DNA of 64,000 bases, taken from contig NZ_CP011047.1 in NCBI RefSeq assembly GCF_000982825.1, forward strand, positions 3,968,001-4,032,000. The letters run 5' to 3'. Every line of letters starts with the position of its first letter. Position 1 is the first letter of the stretch. The DNA is from Cronobacter sakazakii. GTDB lineage: Bacteria > Pseudomonadota > Gammaproteobacteria > Enterobacterales > Enterobacteriaceae. Positions 1 through 13,903 of this stretch are shown in pieces. The notes below the pieces were generated by a model. That model made no database searches. It saw nothing but the letters and a program-made list of their open reading frames with translations, and was not told the origin of the DNA. Both the position numbers and the translations under genes were made by a program.

Positions 1-2
1 AG

Positions 3-530
3 ATATTGCTTATGACCACGATGGCCGCGCTGGCCTGCTCCTCCTCGCTCACATGGGCCGCCACAACCGGTGAAGGCCAGGTGAATTTTACCGGCGAAAT
101 CCTTGATGCCGCCTGTGAAGTCGTCAACAGCCAGAGCAGTCCGCTGGCCGTTGATTTGGGGAAAATCTCGAAAACTGCCTTTACCGGCATCGGCTCCACG
201 ACCAACATCACCAGTTTTGTCTTGCAGTTAAAAAACTGTCCGGAAACCGTGACCAAAGCCTCTATCAAATTCGGTGGCACCGCAGACACCGATAATGTCG
301 ATGTCCTGGCCCTGACGGGTGGCACGGGAGCCGCCAGTGGGGTGGGTATTCAACTGGTGGATGCCGACGGCACGCCGCTGAATCTCTATACCGCGTCGGC
401 CGATTACGCGCTGGATACAGGAACCGCCACCAATAATCTGGAATTTGGTGCCCGTTATATTCAGACAGGCGCAACCGTTACAGCAGGGGTCGCCAATGGC
501 TCCTCTACGTTTACAGTGACCTATAACTGA
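3..530 (+). CDS. Fimbrial major subunit (type 1-like pilin), 5' end cut by window edge
   Basis: Structural subunit of a chaperone-usher pilus, exported to the periplasm and polymerised on the cell surface. The signal peptide is already under way at the window edge (LLMTTMAALACSSSLTWA, cleavage after TWA), so the true start lies just upstream; position 3 is only the first in-frame codon. The mature part is about 155 residues with two cysteines (near residues 37 and 78) spaced as in the pilin disulfide, Gly/Thr/Ala-rich beta strands, and a C-terminal strand with penultimate Tyr (TFTVTYN) that normally binds the chaperone. It is followed by chaperone, usher and two more subunits in one orientation. 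Being first in the cluster and of pilin size, it is inferred to be the major subunit. The closest named fimbrial family cannot be fixed by eye. Confidence 0.88.
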   Translation: MLLMTTMAALACSSSLTWAATTGEGQVNFTGEILDAACEVVNSQSSPLAVDLGKISKTAFTGIGSTTNITSFVLQLKNCPETVTKASIKFGGTADTDNVDVLALTGGTGAASGVGIQLVDADGTPLNLYTASADYALDTGTATNNLEFGARYIQTGATVTAGVANGSSTFTVTYN

Positions 531-596
531 TTCCCGATGGGCTATTTGCTACTTCTGTCGTGGCGAATAGCCCCTATTTAAAGAGACGATATTATT

Positions 597-1268
597 ATGC
601 GTAAATTACTCGTTATTTCAGCTTTACTCATGGCGACGACAGCGGCACAGGCAGGCGTCATTATTGGCGGGACCCGTGTTATTTATCCTGGCGATAAAAA
701 AGAAGCGTCTGTTCCCGTGACCAATAATGACGATATCAACTATCTTATTCAGTCCTGGGTTGATACCGATGCGCCCGGCGCGGCTAAAGCACCATTTATG
801 GTGACTCCGCCCCTTTTTCGTATTAATGCACATCAGGATAATACACTACGCGTGGTACGCACTGGTGGCGATTTGCCAAAAGATCGTGAATCGCTCTACT
901 GGTTAAATATTAAATCCATTCCTTCCTCAGTTAAAAAAGCAGGCGTTAATGATTTACAAATCGCCGTCAGAACACGCATTAAATTACTGTATCGCCCGGC
1001 ATTGGTCACCGGCAAACCTGACGATGTCGCAGGCATGCTGAAATGGCATACCGAAGGAAACATGCTGGTGGTTGAAAACCCAACGCCGTTTTATATGAAT
1101 TTTAACAGCGTCAAGGTTAACGGAAAAGAAGTTGAAAAAGTCAACATCGCGGCCCCCAAAAGCGAAAGTCGCTTTCAGCTTGCGAATATGACAAATGTTC
1201 ACGCTGTCTCCTGGACAATAATTAATGATTTCGGTGCCATTTCGAAAAGCTGGTCTCAAAACTTCTGA
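597..1268 (+). CDS. Periplasmic fimbrial chaperone (PapD/FimC family)
   Basis: Binds pilin subunits in the periplasm by donor-strand complementation and delivers them to the usher. The 223-residue product has a signal peptide (residues 1-19, ending AQA) and the two-immunoglobulin-domain layout of the family. Visible motifs are the N-terminal strand TRVIYPGDKKEASVPVTN, the FRINAHQDNTLRV strand, the RTRIKLLYRPAL segment carrying the conserved subunit-binding Lys, and ENPTPFYMNF in domain 2. Length is typical. It lies 66 bp after the pilin and 41 bp before the usher, consistent with one operon. Base composition is noticeably more AT-rich than the flanking housekeeping genes, as often seen in acquired fimbrial loci. 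Confidence 0.95.
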   Translation: MRKLLVISALLMATTAAQAGVIIGGTRVIYPGDKKEASVPVTNNDDINYLIQSWVDTDAPGAAKAPFMVTPPLFRINAHQDNTLRVVRTGGDLPKDRESLYWLNIKSIPSSVKKAGVNDLQIAVRTRIKLLYRPALVTGKPDDVAGMLKWHTEGNMLVVENPTPFYMNFNSVKVNGKEVEKVNIAAPKSESRFQLANMTNVHAVSWTIINDFGAISKSWSQNF

Positions 1269-1309
1269 AAATAATCCACACCCGTTAATTTTATAATACG
1301 GTAATCATC

Positions 1310-3862
1310 ATGTCCTTTAATAAATCCAGACGGCCAAATGTATTTCGCGCTCGTCACTTAGCGCTGGCAATAGCCTGTCTGTGTGCAGGCCTGCCGCTGG
1401 TGCAAGCGAGGGCAGATGATTATTTCAACCCGGCATTGCTGGATATTGATAATCCTTCGCAGGGTAAAACCGATTTAACGCTTTATGAAAAAGGTCCAGG
1501 TGCGGCGCCGGGTAAATACCGTGTCGATGTTTATATTAATAATGAACGCATCGATACCCGTGAGATAGAATTTACGCTTAAAACCGCGTCCGATGGTAGC
1601 AGCACGCTGCAACCCTGCTTCACTCTCGAAGATTTGAAAAGCCTGGGAGTGAAGACTGACGAGTTTGATGCGTTAGATGCAGATGCGAAATGCGTTGACC
1701 TTTCGGCCATCCCCTCTGCCAGCGCGCGTTTTGATGTCGGCCGCCAGCAACTCCAGCTTAGCATTGCGCAAAGCGCGCTGGGCCAGGTGCCGCAGGGGTA
1801 TATACCGCCTGAGGAATTTAACGAAGGCATTAACGCGCTGTTGTTTAACTACAGCGTGAACGGCTCGCGCCAGAAAGCGCTGACGCCGGATGCGCAGGAC
1901 AGCCGCAATCTTTACGCCAACCTGCGTCCGGGCATTAATCTCGGCCCCTGGCGGCTGCGCAACTACTCTACCTGGAGCCGCAACGAAGACCACTCGGGCG
2001 CTCAGGAGAAGTTCTCCAGCGTCTATACCTACGCAGAGCGCGACATTGTTGCTCTGAAAAGCGAGCTGACCCTGGGCCAGAGCAGCTCACCCGCGGATGT
2101 CTTCGACAGCATTCCTTTTACCGGTGCGCAGCTTGCCTCTGACGACGACATGCTGCCTGACAGCCTGCGCGGTTACGCCCCAGTGGTACATGGCATCGCA
2201 CGCAGTAACGCCCAGGTGATTATTCGCCAGAACGGGTATCTCATCTCCCAGACTAACGTCGCGCCTGGCGCATTTGAAATTAACGATCTCTACCCGAGCG
2301 GTAGCAGTGGGGATCTCAACGTAACGGTGAAAGAGAGCGACGGCAGCGAACAGCATTTTGTCGTGCCTTATGCTTCTGTTCCGGTTCTGCAACGCGAAGG
2401 ACGGCTGAAATATAGCCTTACCGGCGGGCGCTACCGTTCGTATGACGAAAGCGTTTTACCCACTGCGTTTATGCAAGGCACGGCCGTTTATGGCCTGCCA
2501 CACGGGTTTACGCTTTACGGCGGCATTCAGGCAAGCCAGCCCTACCATTCGCTGGCGCTGGGCGTCGGAGAAAACGTGGGGGATTTTGGCGCGTTCTCGC
2601 TGGATGTCACTGAAGCGAAAGCCACATTATCGTCAGGTGAGACACAGAAAGGCCGTTCGTGGCGTGCCCGCTACAGCAAGGATATCGCGCTGACGGGCGC
2701 CACGCTCTCAGTGGCGGGTTACCGCTTTAGCAGCGAGAACTATTACGCCATGCAGGATGTTTTTGACACGATGCGCCGCGATAACCAGTGGGCAGACACG
2801 CTGCATCGCCGTAGCCGCGAAGAGCTGACGCTTGAGCAGCCGCTGGGCGACGCGCTGGGTTCGCTGAACGCCAGCCTGATTCAGGAAAATTACTGGAACA
2901 GCAGCAAAACGATGTCTTCACTCAGCGTCGGTTACAACAATAGCTGGCACGATATCAGTTACGGGCTTAATTACAGCCTGAACCGTAATACCAGTGAAAA
3001 TGGCTACGGCGAACCGGAGCATGAAAAGGACAGCGTCTTTTCTCTCACCCTCTCCATTCCGCTTGAACGCTGGTTGCCCAATACCTGGGCAAGCTACAAC
3101 CAAAGCCACAGCAAGCAGGGCACCACGCAGAACATCGGCCTTAACGGAACGGCGCTTTCGGATAACAACCTCAACTGGAATATCCAGCAGAGCCATGACA
3201 GTCAAGGCCAGACGCGTAACACCTCACTTAATGCCGATTACAAAGGCGCTTACGGCGAACTGAGCGCGGGTTACGGCCAGGATGTCAGCCAGCGGCAAAT
3301 CCATTACGGCATTCAGGGCGGGCTTATCGCCCACGCTAACGGCATCACACTTGGCCAGCCGATGGGTGAAACGGTGGCGCTGGTCGAAGCGCCGGGCGCA
3401 AATGATACCGCTATTCATAACCAGACCGGCGTCAGAACCGATGGTCGTGGATACACCATTTTACCGTTTATCAGTCCCTACCGGCGCAATACCGTCGCGC
3501 TGGATACCGAAACGCTGCCCGCCGACGCTGATGTGACGCAGGCGGTACAGACCGTAACGCCCACGCGCGGCGCGGTAGTACGGGCCCGTTTCGATACCCG
3601 AACCGGCGCGCGCGTACTGATGACGCTGCATCTGGCTGATGGTCGCCCGGTGCCGTTTGGCGCGACCGCAACCGCGGATGATACCGCAGAAGGATTTATC
3701 GTCGGCGAAGATGGCCAGGTTTATCTGACCGGTCTTCAGCCGAAAGGCACGCTGCAGGTGAGCTGGGGCGCTAACGCCAGCCAGCGCTGCACCGCCGCAT
3801 GGCGTCTCCCCACCGGGAATGGCGACAGCCAGTTTATTAACCTCTCCGCGCAATGCCTTTAA
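1310..3862 (+). CDS. Fimbrial outer-membrane usher (FimD/PapC family)
   Basis: Outer-membrane assembly platform that accepts chaperone-subunit complexes and secretes the growing pilus. The 850-residue length is normal for FimD-type ushers. A long signal peptide ends near residue 35 (VQARA|DDYFNP). The N-terminal chaperone-binding domain has FNPALLDID and the Cys pair LQPCFTLEDL/DAKCVDLS. The barrel region includes PFTGAQLASDDDMLPDSLRGYAPVVHGIA and the plug signature ARSNAQVIIRQNGYLI. The C-terminal domains end with a second Cys pair (SQRCTAAW and SAQCL). The adhesin gene begins 23 bp downstream. Confidence 0.96.
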   Translation: MSFNKSRRPNVFRARHLALAIACLCAGLPLVQARADDYFNPALLDIDNPSQGKTDLTLYEKGPGAAPGKYRVDVYINNERIDTREIEFTLKTASDGSSTLQPCFTLEDLKSLGVKTDEFDALDADAKCVDLSAIPSASARFDVGRQQLQLSIAQSALGQVPQGYIPPEEFNEGINALLFNYSVNGSRQKALTPDAQDSRNLYANLRPGINLGPWRLRNYSTWSRNEDHSGAQEKFSSVYTYAERDIVALKSELTLGQSSSPADVFDSIPFTGAQLASDDDMLPDSLRGYAPVVHGIARSNAQVIIRQNGYLISQTNVAPGAFEINDLYPSGSSGDLNVTVKESDGSEQHFVVPYASVPVLQREGRLKYSLTGGRYRSYDESVLPTAFMQGTAVYGLPHGFTLYGGIQASQPYHSLALGVGENVGDFGAFSLDVTEAKATLSSGETQKGRSWRARYSKDIALTGATLSVAGYRFSSENYYAMQDVFDTMRRDNQWADTLHRRSREELTLEQPLGDALGSLNASLIQENYWNSSKTMSSLSVGYNNSWHDISYGLNYSLNRNTSENGYGEPEHEKDSVFSLTLSIPLERWLPNTWASYNQSHSKQGTTQNIGLNGTALSDNNLNWNIQQSHDSQGQTRNTSLNADYKGAYGELSAGYGQDVSQRQIHYGIQGGLIAHANGITLGQPMGETVALVEAPGANDTAIHNQTGVRTDGRGYTILPFISPYRRNTVALDTETLPADADVTQAVQTVTPTRGAVVRARFDTRTGARVLMTLHLADGRPVPFGATATADDTAEGFIVGEDGQVYLTGLQPKGTLQVSWGANASQRCTAAWRLPTGNGDSQFINLSAQCL

Positions 3863-3885
3863 CGCGCGTTACCAGGACATTTGTT

Positions 3886-4860
3886 ATGCGATTCATCAAA
3901 TTATTAAGCGCGCTGCTGGTACTTGCCGGTAGCCTGTTCTTTATGCCCCATGCGAAGGCGTCCTGTACGGCACCCATGATGCCGTATACGGTTTCAGTCG
4001 CGTATGTCGCCGTTTCCAGTACGTTACCGGTCGGCGCAACCATACCAGGCACTGACGAGCTCGTGAGTATTCACGGGTCCTGCAACGGCTATTCAGGCCA
4101 GCCGATCATCGCCTGCTACTATGGCAGCGGCAACGAAGTGTCCGGAATGCCGGGCGTTTACGAAACAGGCGTGGAAGGCATCGGCATTTCGCTGATGAAT
4201 GATAAAGGCCAGCGCATCATCGGCGGCGGGGTCGGTTGCGACACGCGTAATACACCGCTGGGCTATGTCTCCAGCGATGGCAACAATACGTTCGACTTCA
4301 CCGTGACGCTTGCGCTCGTCAAAACGTCGACAACGATCTATAGCGGTTCGCTTGAACAGGCGCAAACGGTGTTCGGCGTAGGGGTTTACAACCAGACCGG
4401 GATTGGCGCACCCAATACCATCGCTTACGCAGGCGACATAACCTATAAAACCGTCACCTGTTCCGTCGATCGTAACAATCTCAGCGTCACTCTCGGCAAC
4501 GTGCCGGCCAGCGTGTTTACAGGCGTGGGCAGCAGCTCGGGCTGGAGCAGCTTTGAGGTCAACGCCACCTGCAACGATCCGGTACAAGTCGGAGTGAAAG
4601 TCTCCAGCGCCAATGGCTACGCATCCACCGAGCCATCCGTGATTAATCTCACTTCCGAACCCGGCGTCGCCAGCGGCATAGGCGTTCAGATGACGCTTTT
4701 TGGGCAAAACATCGATTTTGACCATTACACCTTTGTTGCCTCATTGAGGCCGAACTCAACGCTCAATATCCCGTTTGCTGTTCAGTACTATCAAACTGCC
4801 GACACCGTGACGCCGGGCGTTGCAAACGCCGTCGCGACCATTACCGTGTCTTACCGGTAG
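3886..4860 (+). CDS. Putative fimbrial tip adhesin (two-domain subunit)
   Basis: A 324-residue secreted protein, twice pilin size, placed after the usher where tip adhesins usually sit. The ATG at 3886 is chosen over an upstream in-frame ATG that overlaps the usher stop, because it starts directly with a signal peptide (MRFIKLLSALLVLAGSLFF, mature end near KAS|CTAP). The first about 180 residues form a Cys-containing domain of unknown ligand specificity; the last about 140 (from TCSVDRNNLSVTLGNVPASVF) form a pilin domain ending in ATITVSYR. This architecture fits a receptor-binding domain fused to a pilin domain; that it binds a host or surface ligand is inference. Confidence 0.8.
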   Translation: MRFIKLLSALLVLAGSLFFMPHAKASCTAPMMPYTVSVAYVAVSSTLPVGATIPGTDELVSIHGSCNGYSGQPIIACYYGSGNEVSGMPGVYETGVEGIGISLMNDKGQRIIGGGVGCDTRNTPLGYVSSDGNNTFDFTVTLALVKTSTTIYSGSLEQAQTVFGVGVYNQTGIGAPNTIAYAGDITYKTVTCSVDRNNLSVTLGNVPASVFTGVGSSSGWSSFEVNATCNDPVQVGVKVSSANGYASTEPSVINLTSEPGVASGIGVQMTLFGQNIDFDHYTFVASLRPNSTLNIPFAVQYYQTADTVTPGVANAVATITVSYR

Positions 4861-4870
4861 GAGCCCCGTG

Positions 4871-5380
4871 ATGAAAAAGTTACTGCTGCTGATAATGTTT
4901 GCGCTTGGCGCACACCGGGCACTGGCCGACGATATCAACCTGCAGGTTAACGGGGCGATTATTGCCAGTGCCTGCGATGTGGAAAGTGCCAGCAAAAACA
5001 AAACGGTCGATATGGGGATCGCGATTGCTGACGCGTTTTCACAACCCTCTACTTATGGCCCCTGGGTACCGTTTGAACTAAGCGTGATGAACTGCCCCGT
5101 GGCCACCACGGCCGTTGATGCGACATTTTCCGGCGAACTGGATCCGACTAACAGTACGGCTTACAGGAGCACCGGAACCGGCAAAGGGCTGGCATTACAA
5201 CTGGTTGACGGTAAAAACAATATGTACATGTTACCCGGTGGCGATAAATACACCGAAACAGTGGACGAGGCCACGCACAGCGCCACGTTTCAGCTGCGCG
5301 CACGCTATGTCCGTACCACAGAGCCGCTGGTACCCGGCACGTTTGAAAGCGCCGTACAGGTGACGTTTACTTACCGGTAA
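4871..5380 (+). CDS. Minor fimbrial subunit
   Basis: Pilin-like subunit of 169 residues at the end of the fimbrial operon. The start at 4871 is preceded by GGAG and begins a clear signal peptide (MKKLLLLIMFALGAHRALA). The mature protein has two Cys (IIASACDVES and VMNCPVAT) and ends with VQVTFTYR, the expected penultimate aromatic motif. It could be an adaptor, a terminator or a second structural subunit; the sequence does not decide. Its stop codon region overlaps the dinG stop by 10 bp, tail to tail. Confidence 0.85.
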   Translation: MKKLLLLIMFALGAHRALADDINLQVNGAIIASACDVESASKNKTVDMGIAIADAFSQPSTYGPWVPFELSVMNCPVATTAVDATFSGELDPTNSTAYRSTGTGKGLALQLVDGKNNMYMLPGGDKYTETVDEATHSATFQLRARYVRTTEPLVPGTFESAVQVTFTYR

Positions 5381-7551
5381 GCGTTGCGTCGCCGGGCGGG
5401 CGCGCCCTTGCGGCCCGTTGCCGGACGTTTTGCAGGCGCCTTTTTGATTAACGCCTCTGGCGCTTCGGGCTGTTCAATTGCAAACACCGGCAGCGCGTCC
5501 AGCAGCCGCTTGCCGTAGGATTTAGTGAGCAGGCGGCGGTCATAAATCACCACTTCGCCCCAGCAGCTATGGCTGCGGATAAGCCGCCCCACCTGCTGAA
5601 TGAGGTTAAACGACGCCGCGGGCAGGCTTTGCACTTCAAACGGATAGCGGTTGAGGCTTTTCAGCCATTCGCCCTCTGTGACCACCACCGGGCTGTCCAC
5701 CGGCGGAAAGGCGATTTTGTGAATGTGAACCTGGCTTAGCAGCTCGCCTTTGAGATCAAGCCCCTCGGCAAACGACTGCAACCCCACCAGCACGCTCGCC
5801 TCGCCCTGCTCGATTTTTTTGCGGTGTAGCTCGACAAGCCGGTAGCGCGGCTGATCGCCCTGCACCAGCAGGCCGAGGCGCAGATCCGGCACAAAGGACA
5901 AAAAGGTCTGCATCGCGCGGTTACTGGCGAACAGCACCAGCATCCCTTTGTGCTCGCCCTTTTTATATTCCGCGCGGAAATAGGCCGCCATCTCGGCGAG
6001 GTGCGCCTCTTCATGCTCCATCAGCGGCTCATGGCGCAGGCGCGGGATCACAAGTTTGCCCTGCTCAATATGATTAAACGGCGAATCGAGCGTCACGAAG
6101 CGGTCGCCTGCTTTATCGCGCAGGCCGCTCATCTCCTGCAGCCGCGCGAAGCTGTTCAGCGAACGCAGCGTGGCGGAGGTCACCACCACGTGCGGCACCT
6201 GCCGCCAGATGAGTTTTTCCAGTTGATCGCTGACGCGAATGCCCACGCAGTGGAAGAAAATATGCGGCTGCCCTTCGCGGGTTTCGCGCGTCACCCATTT
6301 CGAGACCGGCGCGCCAGAGGCATGCGCCAGCGAGGCGAGCCGCCAGAGCTTGCTTTGCGCTTCAAAGTGGCCGAGCGCGCGGTTCATCTGCAACAGCACC
6401 CGGTGCAGGCGCACAATGTCGTGGCTGCCGGTTTTTTCGCTGAGATCGTTTAAGAAGAGTTCCGCCAGCCCGCGCAGGTTTTCGGTGAGCTTCGCCAGCC
6501 GCTCGCAGATTTCCATCACCTCCTGCGGCAGTTCGCCCATTGGGAAGCGAAACTCGCTCTCCTCGCCCGGCGGCAGCAGCAGCCCGACGATACGGTTCAT
6601 GCTGGCGACCAGCTCGTAGACTTCTTCGCAGTGATTGTTAAGCCGCTCCGGCGTGGAGAGCGGCGGCACGGTTTTTGGCCGGAACTGCTCAAGGCAGGTG
6701 GCGACAAGCTTACAAAAGAGATCGAGCTGCAACCGCGTCCAGGGCGCGCTGATGTCGGCGCTCATCTCCAGCGCGTCGCGGGCGACGTCCGGCAGATGGT
6801 GGCCTTCATCAAGCACCAGCAGCAGATGTTTTGGCTCCGGCAGAACGGATTCGCTCTCCAGCGCCGCCATCACCAGCGCATGGTTGGCGACCACCACTTC
6901 CGCCTCCTGAATCTCACGGCGCGCCACAAAGAACGGGCATTCGCGGTAGTAATGGCAGTTGCGGTTCAGGCAGCTCGCTTTATCGGTGCTGAGCCGCGAC
7001 CAGAGGTTATCGTCAATCGCCTGATCGGTGTGATCGCGAAGGCCGTCCCACTTGTAGCTGTCGAGATCGGCTTTGAGCTTCGCGCAGCGCTGCTGCTCCT
7101 CTTTGCTGTTGGGCGTCAGCTCATCATCAAGAAACGCCAGCAGATCGCCCTGCGAGGCGCTGTCGGTGGAGAGCGCCGCGAGGTTGCGCGGGCAGACATA
7201 ACGCCCGCGCCCGAAGGCGGCGGTGAAGCGCAGTTCAGGGATGATTTTGCGCAGCAACGGCAGATCTTTACTGAAAATCTGATCCTGCAACGCCACGTTG
7301 GCGGTGCTCACCACCAGCGTTTTTTGCTCTTCGCGGGCGATGGCGATACCGGGGATCAGATACGAGAGCGTTTTGCCAACGCCGGTCGGCGCCTCGATAG
7401 CCAGATGCCGCCCTTCATCGCCGCCGAGGGTTTTCGCCACTTCCGCAATCATCTGCCGCTGCGGGGCGCGGGGAATGAAGTCCGGAATTTGCTGCTGAAG
7501 CGCCTTATACCAGGCGGCGATTTGCGATTTCTGCGCGGCGGTTAATGCCAT
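5371..7551 (-). CDS. dinG: ATP-dependent DNA helicase DinG (SOS-induced, Fe-S superfamily 2)
   Basis: 5'-to-3' DNA helicase that unwinds R-loops and D-loops and helps resolve replication-transcription collisions. The 726-residue protein closely matches E. coli DinG from MALTAAQK onward; an upstream in-frame ATG would add 17 unconserved residues and overlaps the LexA box region, so 7551 is used. Seen motifs: Walker A (EAPTGVGKTLSYL), the Fe-S cluster cysteines (YVCPRN, then SCLNRNCHYYRECPFF), the DEGH box (LVLDEGHHL), motif III TSATLRS, and motif VI QQVGRLIRS. The C-terminus is basic (RRRNAYR). It is convergent with the fimbrial operon. Confidence 0.97.
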   Translation of the reverse strand: MALTAAQKSQIAAWYKALQQQIPDFIPRAPQRQMIAEVAKTLGGDEGRHLAIEAPTGVGKTLSYLIPGIAIAREEQKTLVVSTANVALQDQIFSKDLPLLRKIIPELRFTAAFGRGRYVCPRNLAALSTDSASQGDLLAFLDDELTPNSKEEQQRCAKLKADLDSYKWDGLRDHTDQAIDDNLWSRLSTDKASCLNRNCHYYRECPFFVARREIQEAEVVVANHALVMAALESESVLPEPKHLLLVLDEGHHLPDVARDALEMSADISAPWTRLQLDLFCKLVATCLEQFRPKTVPPLSTPERLNNHCEEVYELVASMNRIVGLLLPPGEESEFRFPMGELPQEVMEICERLAKLTENLRGLAELFLNDLSEKTGSHDIVRLHRVLLQMNRALGHFEAQSKLWRLASLAHASGAPVSKWVTRETREGQPHIFFHCVGIRVSDQLEKLIWRQVPHVVVTSATLRSLNSFARLQEMSGLRDKAGDRFVTLDSPFNHIEQGKLVIPRLRHEPLMEHEEAHLAEMAAYFRAEYKKGEHKGMLVLFASNRAMQTFLSFVPDLRLGLLVQGDQPRYRLVELHRKKIEQGEASVLVGLQSFAEGLDLKGELLSQVHIHKIAFPPVDSPVVVTEGEWLKSLNRYPFEVQSLPAASFNLIQQVGRLIRSHSCWGEVVIYDRRLLTKSYGKRLLDALPVFAIEQPEAPEALIKKAPAKRPATGRKGAPARRRNAYR

Positions 7552-7565
7552 CTGAAGCCCTGAAA

Positions 7566-7585
7566 TACTGTATAAACAGCCACTA
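7566..7585 (-). promoter_or_regulatory. LexA (SOS) box upstream of dinG
   Basis: Read on the minus strand the 20-mer is TAGTGGCTGTTTATACAGTA, one mismatch from the E. coli dinG SOS box as I recall it. It lies 15 bp upstream of the dinG start codon, so LexA bound here would block transcription start or early elongation. Confidence 0.85.
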
Positions 7586-7744
7586 TTGTGGCACTTTTCC
7601 ACCGCCAGCTGAACCTTTTTTTACCCGCGCGGCAGGAGCCGATTCGCAAGACAGATCACAAATTATCGTCACGCTAATCATAAATCGCGGGTCATTCATT
7701 GACCGAATACCAGGCGGGTGTTAGGTTTTTTAACATTGCATTGT

Positions 7745-7825
7745 GCTTGTTACCGTTCGGCGGGCAAAACCTGAATGCAGCCCCGGGAAATTCCCTGGCG
7801 TCTGTATTTATGTTTTGCCCGTTTT
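7745..7825 (+). promoter_or_regulatory. Ribonucleic antiterminator (RAT) overlapping an intrinsic terminator in the bgl leader
   Basis: The stretch 7745-7771 (GCTTGTTACCGTTCGG then CGGGCAAAACC) resembles the RAT target of BglG/LicT proteins. Its 3' end CGGGCAAAAC (7761-7770) pairs perfectly with GTTTTGCCCG (7812-7821), followed by a T-rich run, giving a terminator hairpin. RAT formation and terminator formation exclude each other, which is the known antitermination switch. It lies directly upstream of the antiterminator gene, implying autoregulation. Confidence 0.85.
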
Positions 7826-7843
7826 TGCTTTCAGGAGTCGGCG

Positions 7844-8689
7844 ATGATCATTAAGCAAATCCTTAATAATAATGTCGTCAGCGCCGTCGACGAACGCGGC
7901 CAGGAAGTGATTGTCACCGGCCGTGGGCTCGGTTTTAACGCCCGCGTGGGCGAAACGGTCAATAGTAGTCACATTGAGAAAACGTTTCGTCTGCATGACG
8001 ATACCGTCTCGGCGCGCTTTAAAGTTTTGCTGGATGAAATACCGGTAGAAATCGTTCAGCTCACTGATGATATTGTCGCACTGGCGCGCCAGACGCCCGG
8101 CATCAAATTAAGCGAAGGCATTTATGTCACGCTCGCCGATCATCTTTTTTACGCCATTGAGCGCCGCCAGAAAGGCATTGAAATCGCCAACCCGTTACAG
8201 TGGGAAGTGCGACATTTTTATCAGGAAGAATACGCCATCGGGCGTCAGGCGCTGGCGCTGATTGCCGCGCGCACCGGCGTGCTGATGCCGGACAGCGAGG
8301 CGTGCAGCATCGCGCTGCATATTGTGAACGCCGGGCTTAACGATCCGAAAGGCAAAATCAACGACATTACCCGGCTGATTTATCAGATCCAGAATATTGT
8401 AAAATACTGGTTCGCCGTCGGCCCCGATGAACAGTCGCTTAATTACCAGCGCTTTATTACCCACGTGAAATTTTTCGCTCAGCGGGTAATAGAGGGCCAG
8501 CGGCTGGAAAACGACGACAGCGAATTATTCGCGATGGTACAGCAGCGGTATAAAAATACCGTGGCGTGCGTGGAAGCCATTAGCGAATTTGTGGAAAAGA
8601 ATTATCGCCACGCGATGACGCATTCGGAAAAACTCTATTTAACGGTGCATATCGATAATGTCGTACACCGTTTAGCGCATTCCCTTTAG
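7844..8689 (+). CDS. BglG/LicT-family transcriptional antiterminator
   Basis: RNA-binding antiterminator that, when the sugar is present and PTS phosphorylation permits, stabilises the RAT hairpin and lets transcription of the beta-glucoside operon continue. The 281-residue protein starts at 7844 after GGAG. Residues 1-55 form the CAT RNA-binding domain (MIIKQILNNNVVSAVDERGQ, GRGLGFNARVG). Two PTS regulation domains follow: PRD1 with DHLFYAIERRQKG and PRD2 with HVKFFAQRV and HIDNVVHRL, carrying the conserved His residues that are phosphorylated. It is flanked on both sides by candidate RAT sites and precedes its cognate EII permease. Confidence 0.94.
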   Translation: MIIKQILNNNVVSAVDERGQEVIVTGRGLGFNARVGETVNSSHIEKTFRLHDDTVSARFKVLLDEIPVEIVQLTDDIVALARQTPGIKLSEGIYVTLADHLFYAIERRQKGIEIANPLQWEVRHFYQEEYAIGRQALALIAARTGVLMPDSEACSIALHIVNAGLNDPKGKINDITRLIYQIQNIVKYWFAVGPDEQSLNYQRFITHVKFFAQRVIEGQRLENDDSELFAMVQQRYKNTVACVEAISEFVEKNYRHAMTHSEKLYLTVHIDNVVHRLAHSL

Positions 8690-8778
8690 GCTTGTTACTG
8701 TTCATTCAGGCAAACCCCAGAGGCAGCAACGTGCCGGTCATCATACCGGCGACTGTTTAATGAAACCGCAGGGTTTCA
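8690..8778 (+). promoter_or_regulatory. Second RAT/terminator switch between antiterminator and permease genes
   Basis: GGCTTGTTACTGTTCATTCA followed by GGCAAACCCC (8689-8718) matches the RAT pattern of the upstream copy. The AAACCC end (8712-8717) can pair with GGGTTT (8771-8776) before a short T-containing stretch. A second small hairpin GCCGGT/ACCGGC (8733-8750) lies inside. The arrangement mirrors the two-switch layout of the E. coli bgl operon. The terminator here is weaker by eye than the first. Confidence 0.65.
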
Positions 8779-8796
8779 TTCTGGAGAGGAATAGCC

Positions 8797-13538
<4,742 letters not shown>

Positions 13539-13552
13539 GGGGCAGGGTTTTC

Positions 13553-13903
13553 GTAGGGCGGGTAAGCGCAGCGCACCCGCCGTCGCGCAGCACGTGACCG
13601 GTTTTTGTAGGGCGGGTAAGCGAAGCGCGCCCGCCGCCAGCGGTGTCATAAATGAAAGGCGTTATCTGCGCTACACAGGGGAACCGCTGGGGCCTCGAAT
13701 ATGCACGCCCGGCTACCTGTTCCGTTCGCCACAACGCTGATTCCCTCTGTCACGTTTTTTCACGCGAACGTGTTAAGGGGGCTCGCCGCCGCCCCTTAAC
13801 AATCCCGGCTCGCGGCCAAAGGGCAGCCGTAAGGGAAAACCCTCGGCACCGGCGGTGGCTTTTCATTTCCCTGAGGTGGGTGCGCTACGCTTACCCACCC
13901 TAC
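13553..13903. repeat. Intergenic palindromic GTAGGG repeats, three copies
   Basis: Copies of a 29-bp palindrome-like unit (GTAGGGCGGGTAAGCG then C/A-AGCGCACCCGCC) lie at 13553-13581 and 13607-13635 on the plus strand and at 13875-13903 inverted. They resemble REP-type elements, being short, GC-rich, imperfectly palindromic and confined to gaps between genes. Together with the hairpin element at 13719-13825 they fill the 470-bp gap between the bgl operon and rhlE. I see no gene there. Confidence 0.85.
13719..13825 (+). repeat. Hairpin-bearing intergenic element, copy 1
   Basis: Starts with GTTCCGTTCGCCA and contains a perfect stem GTTAAGGGG (13772-13780) / CCCCTTAAC (13792-13800) around the loop GCTCGCCGCCG, followed by CAATCCCGGCTC. 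A related copy lies at 25155-25256 with the same order of blocks. I do not recognise the family. Confidence 0.6.

Noticed and set aside
6631..7545. 304-codon open frame on the plus strand opposite dinG
   Set aside because: Shadow of a high-GC gene: dinG on the other strand is fully conserved and the plus-strand product is low-complexity Arg/Ala/Gln-rich with no recognisable motif.
7640..7680. CRP-like half-site (GATCACAAATT) upstream of the bgl operon
   Set aside because: Only one half matches the consensus; the other half is poor, so no site is called.
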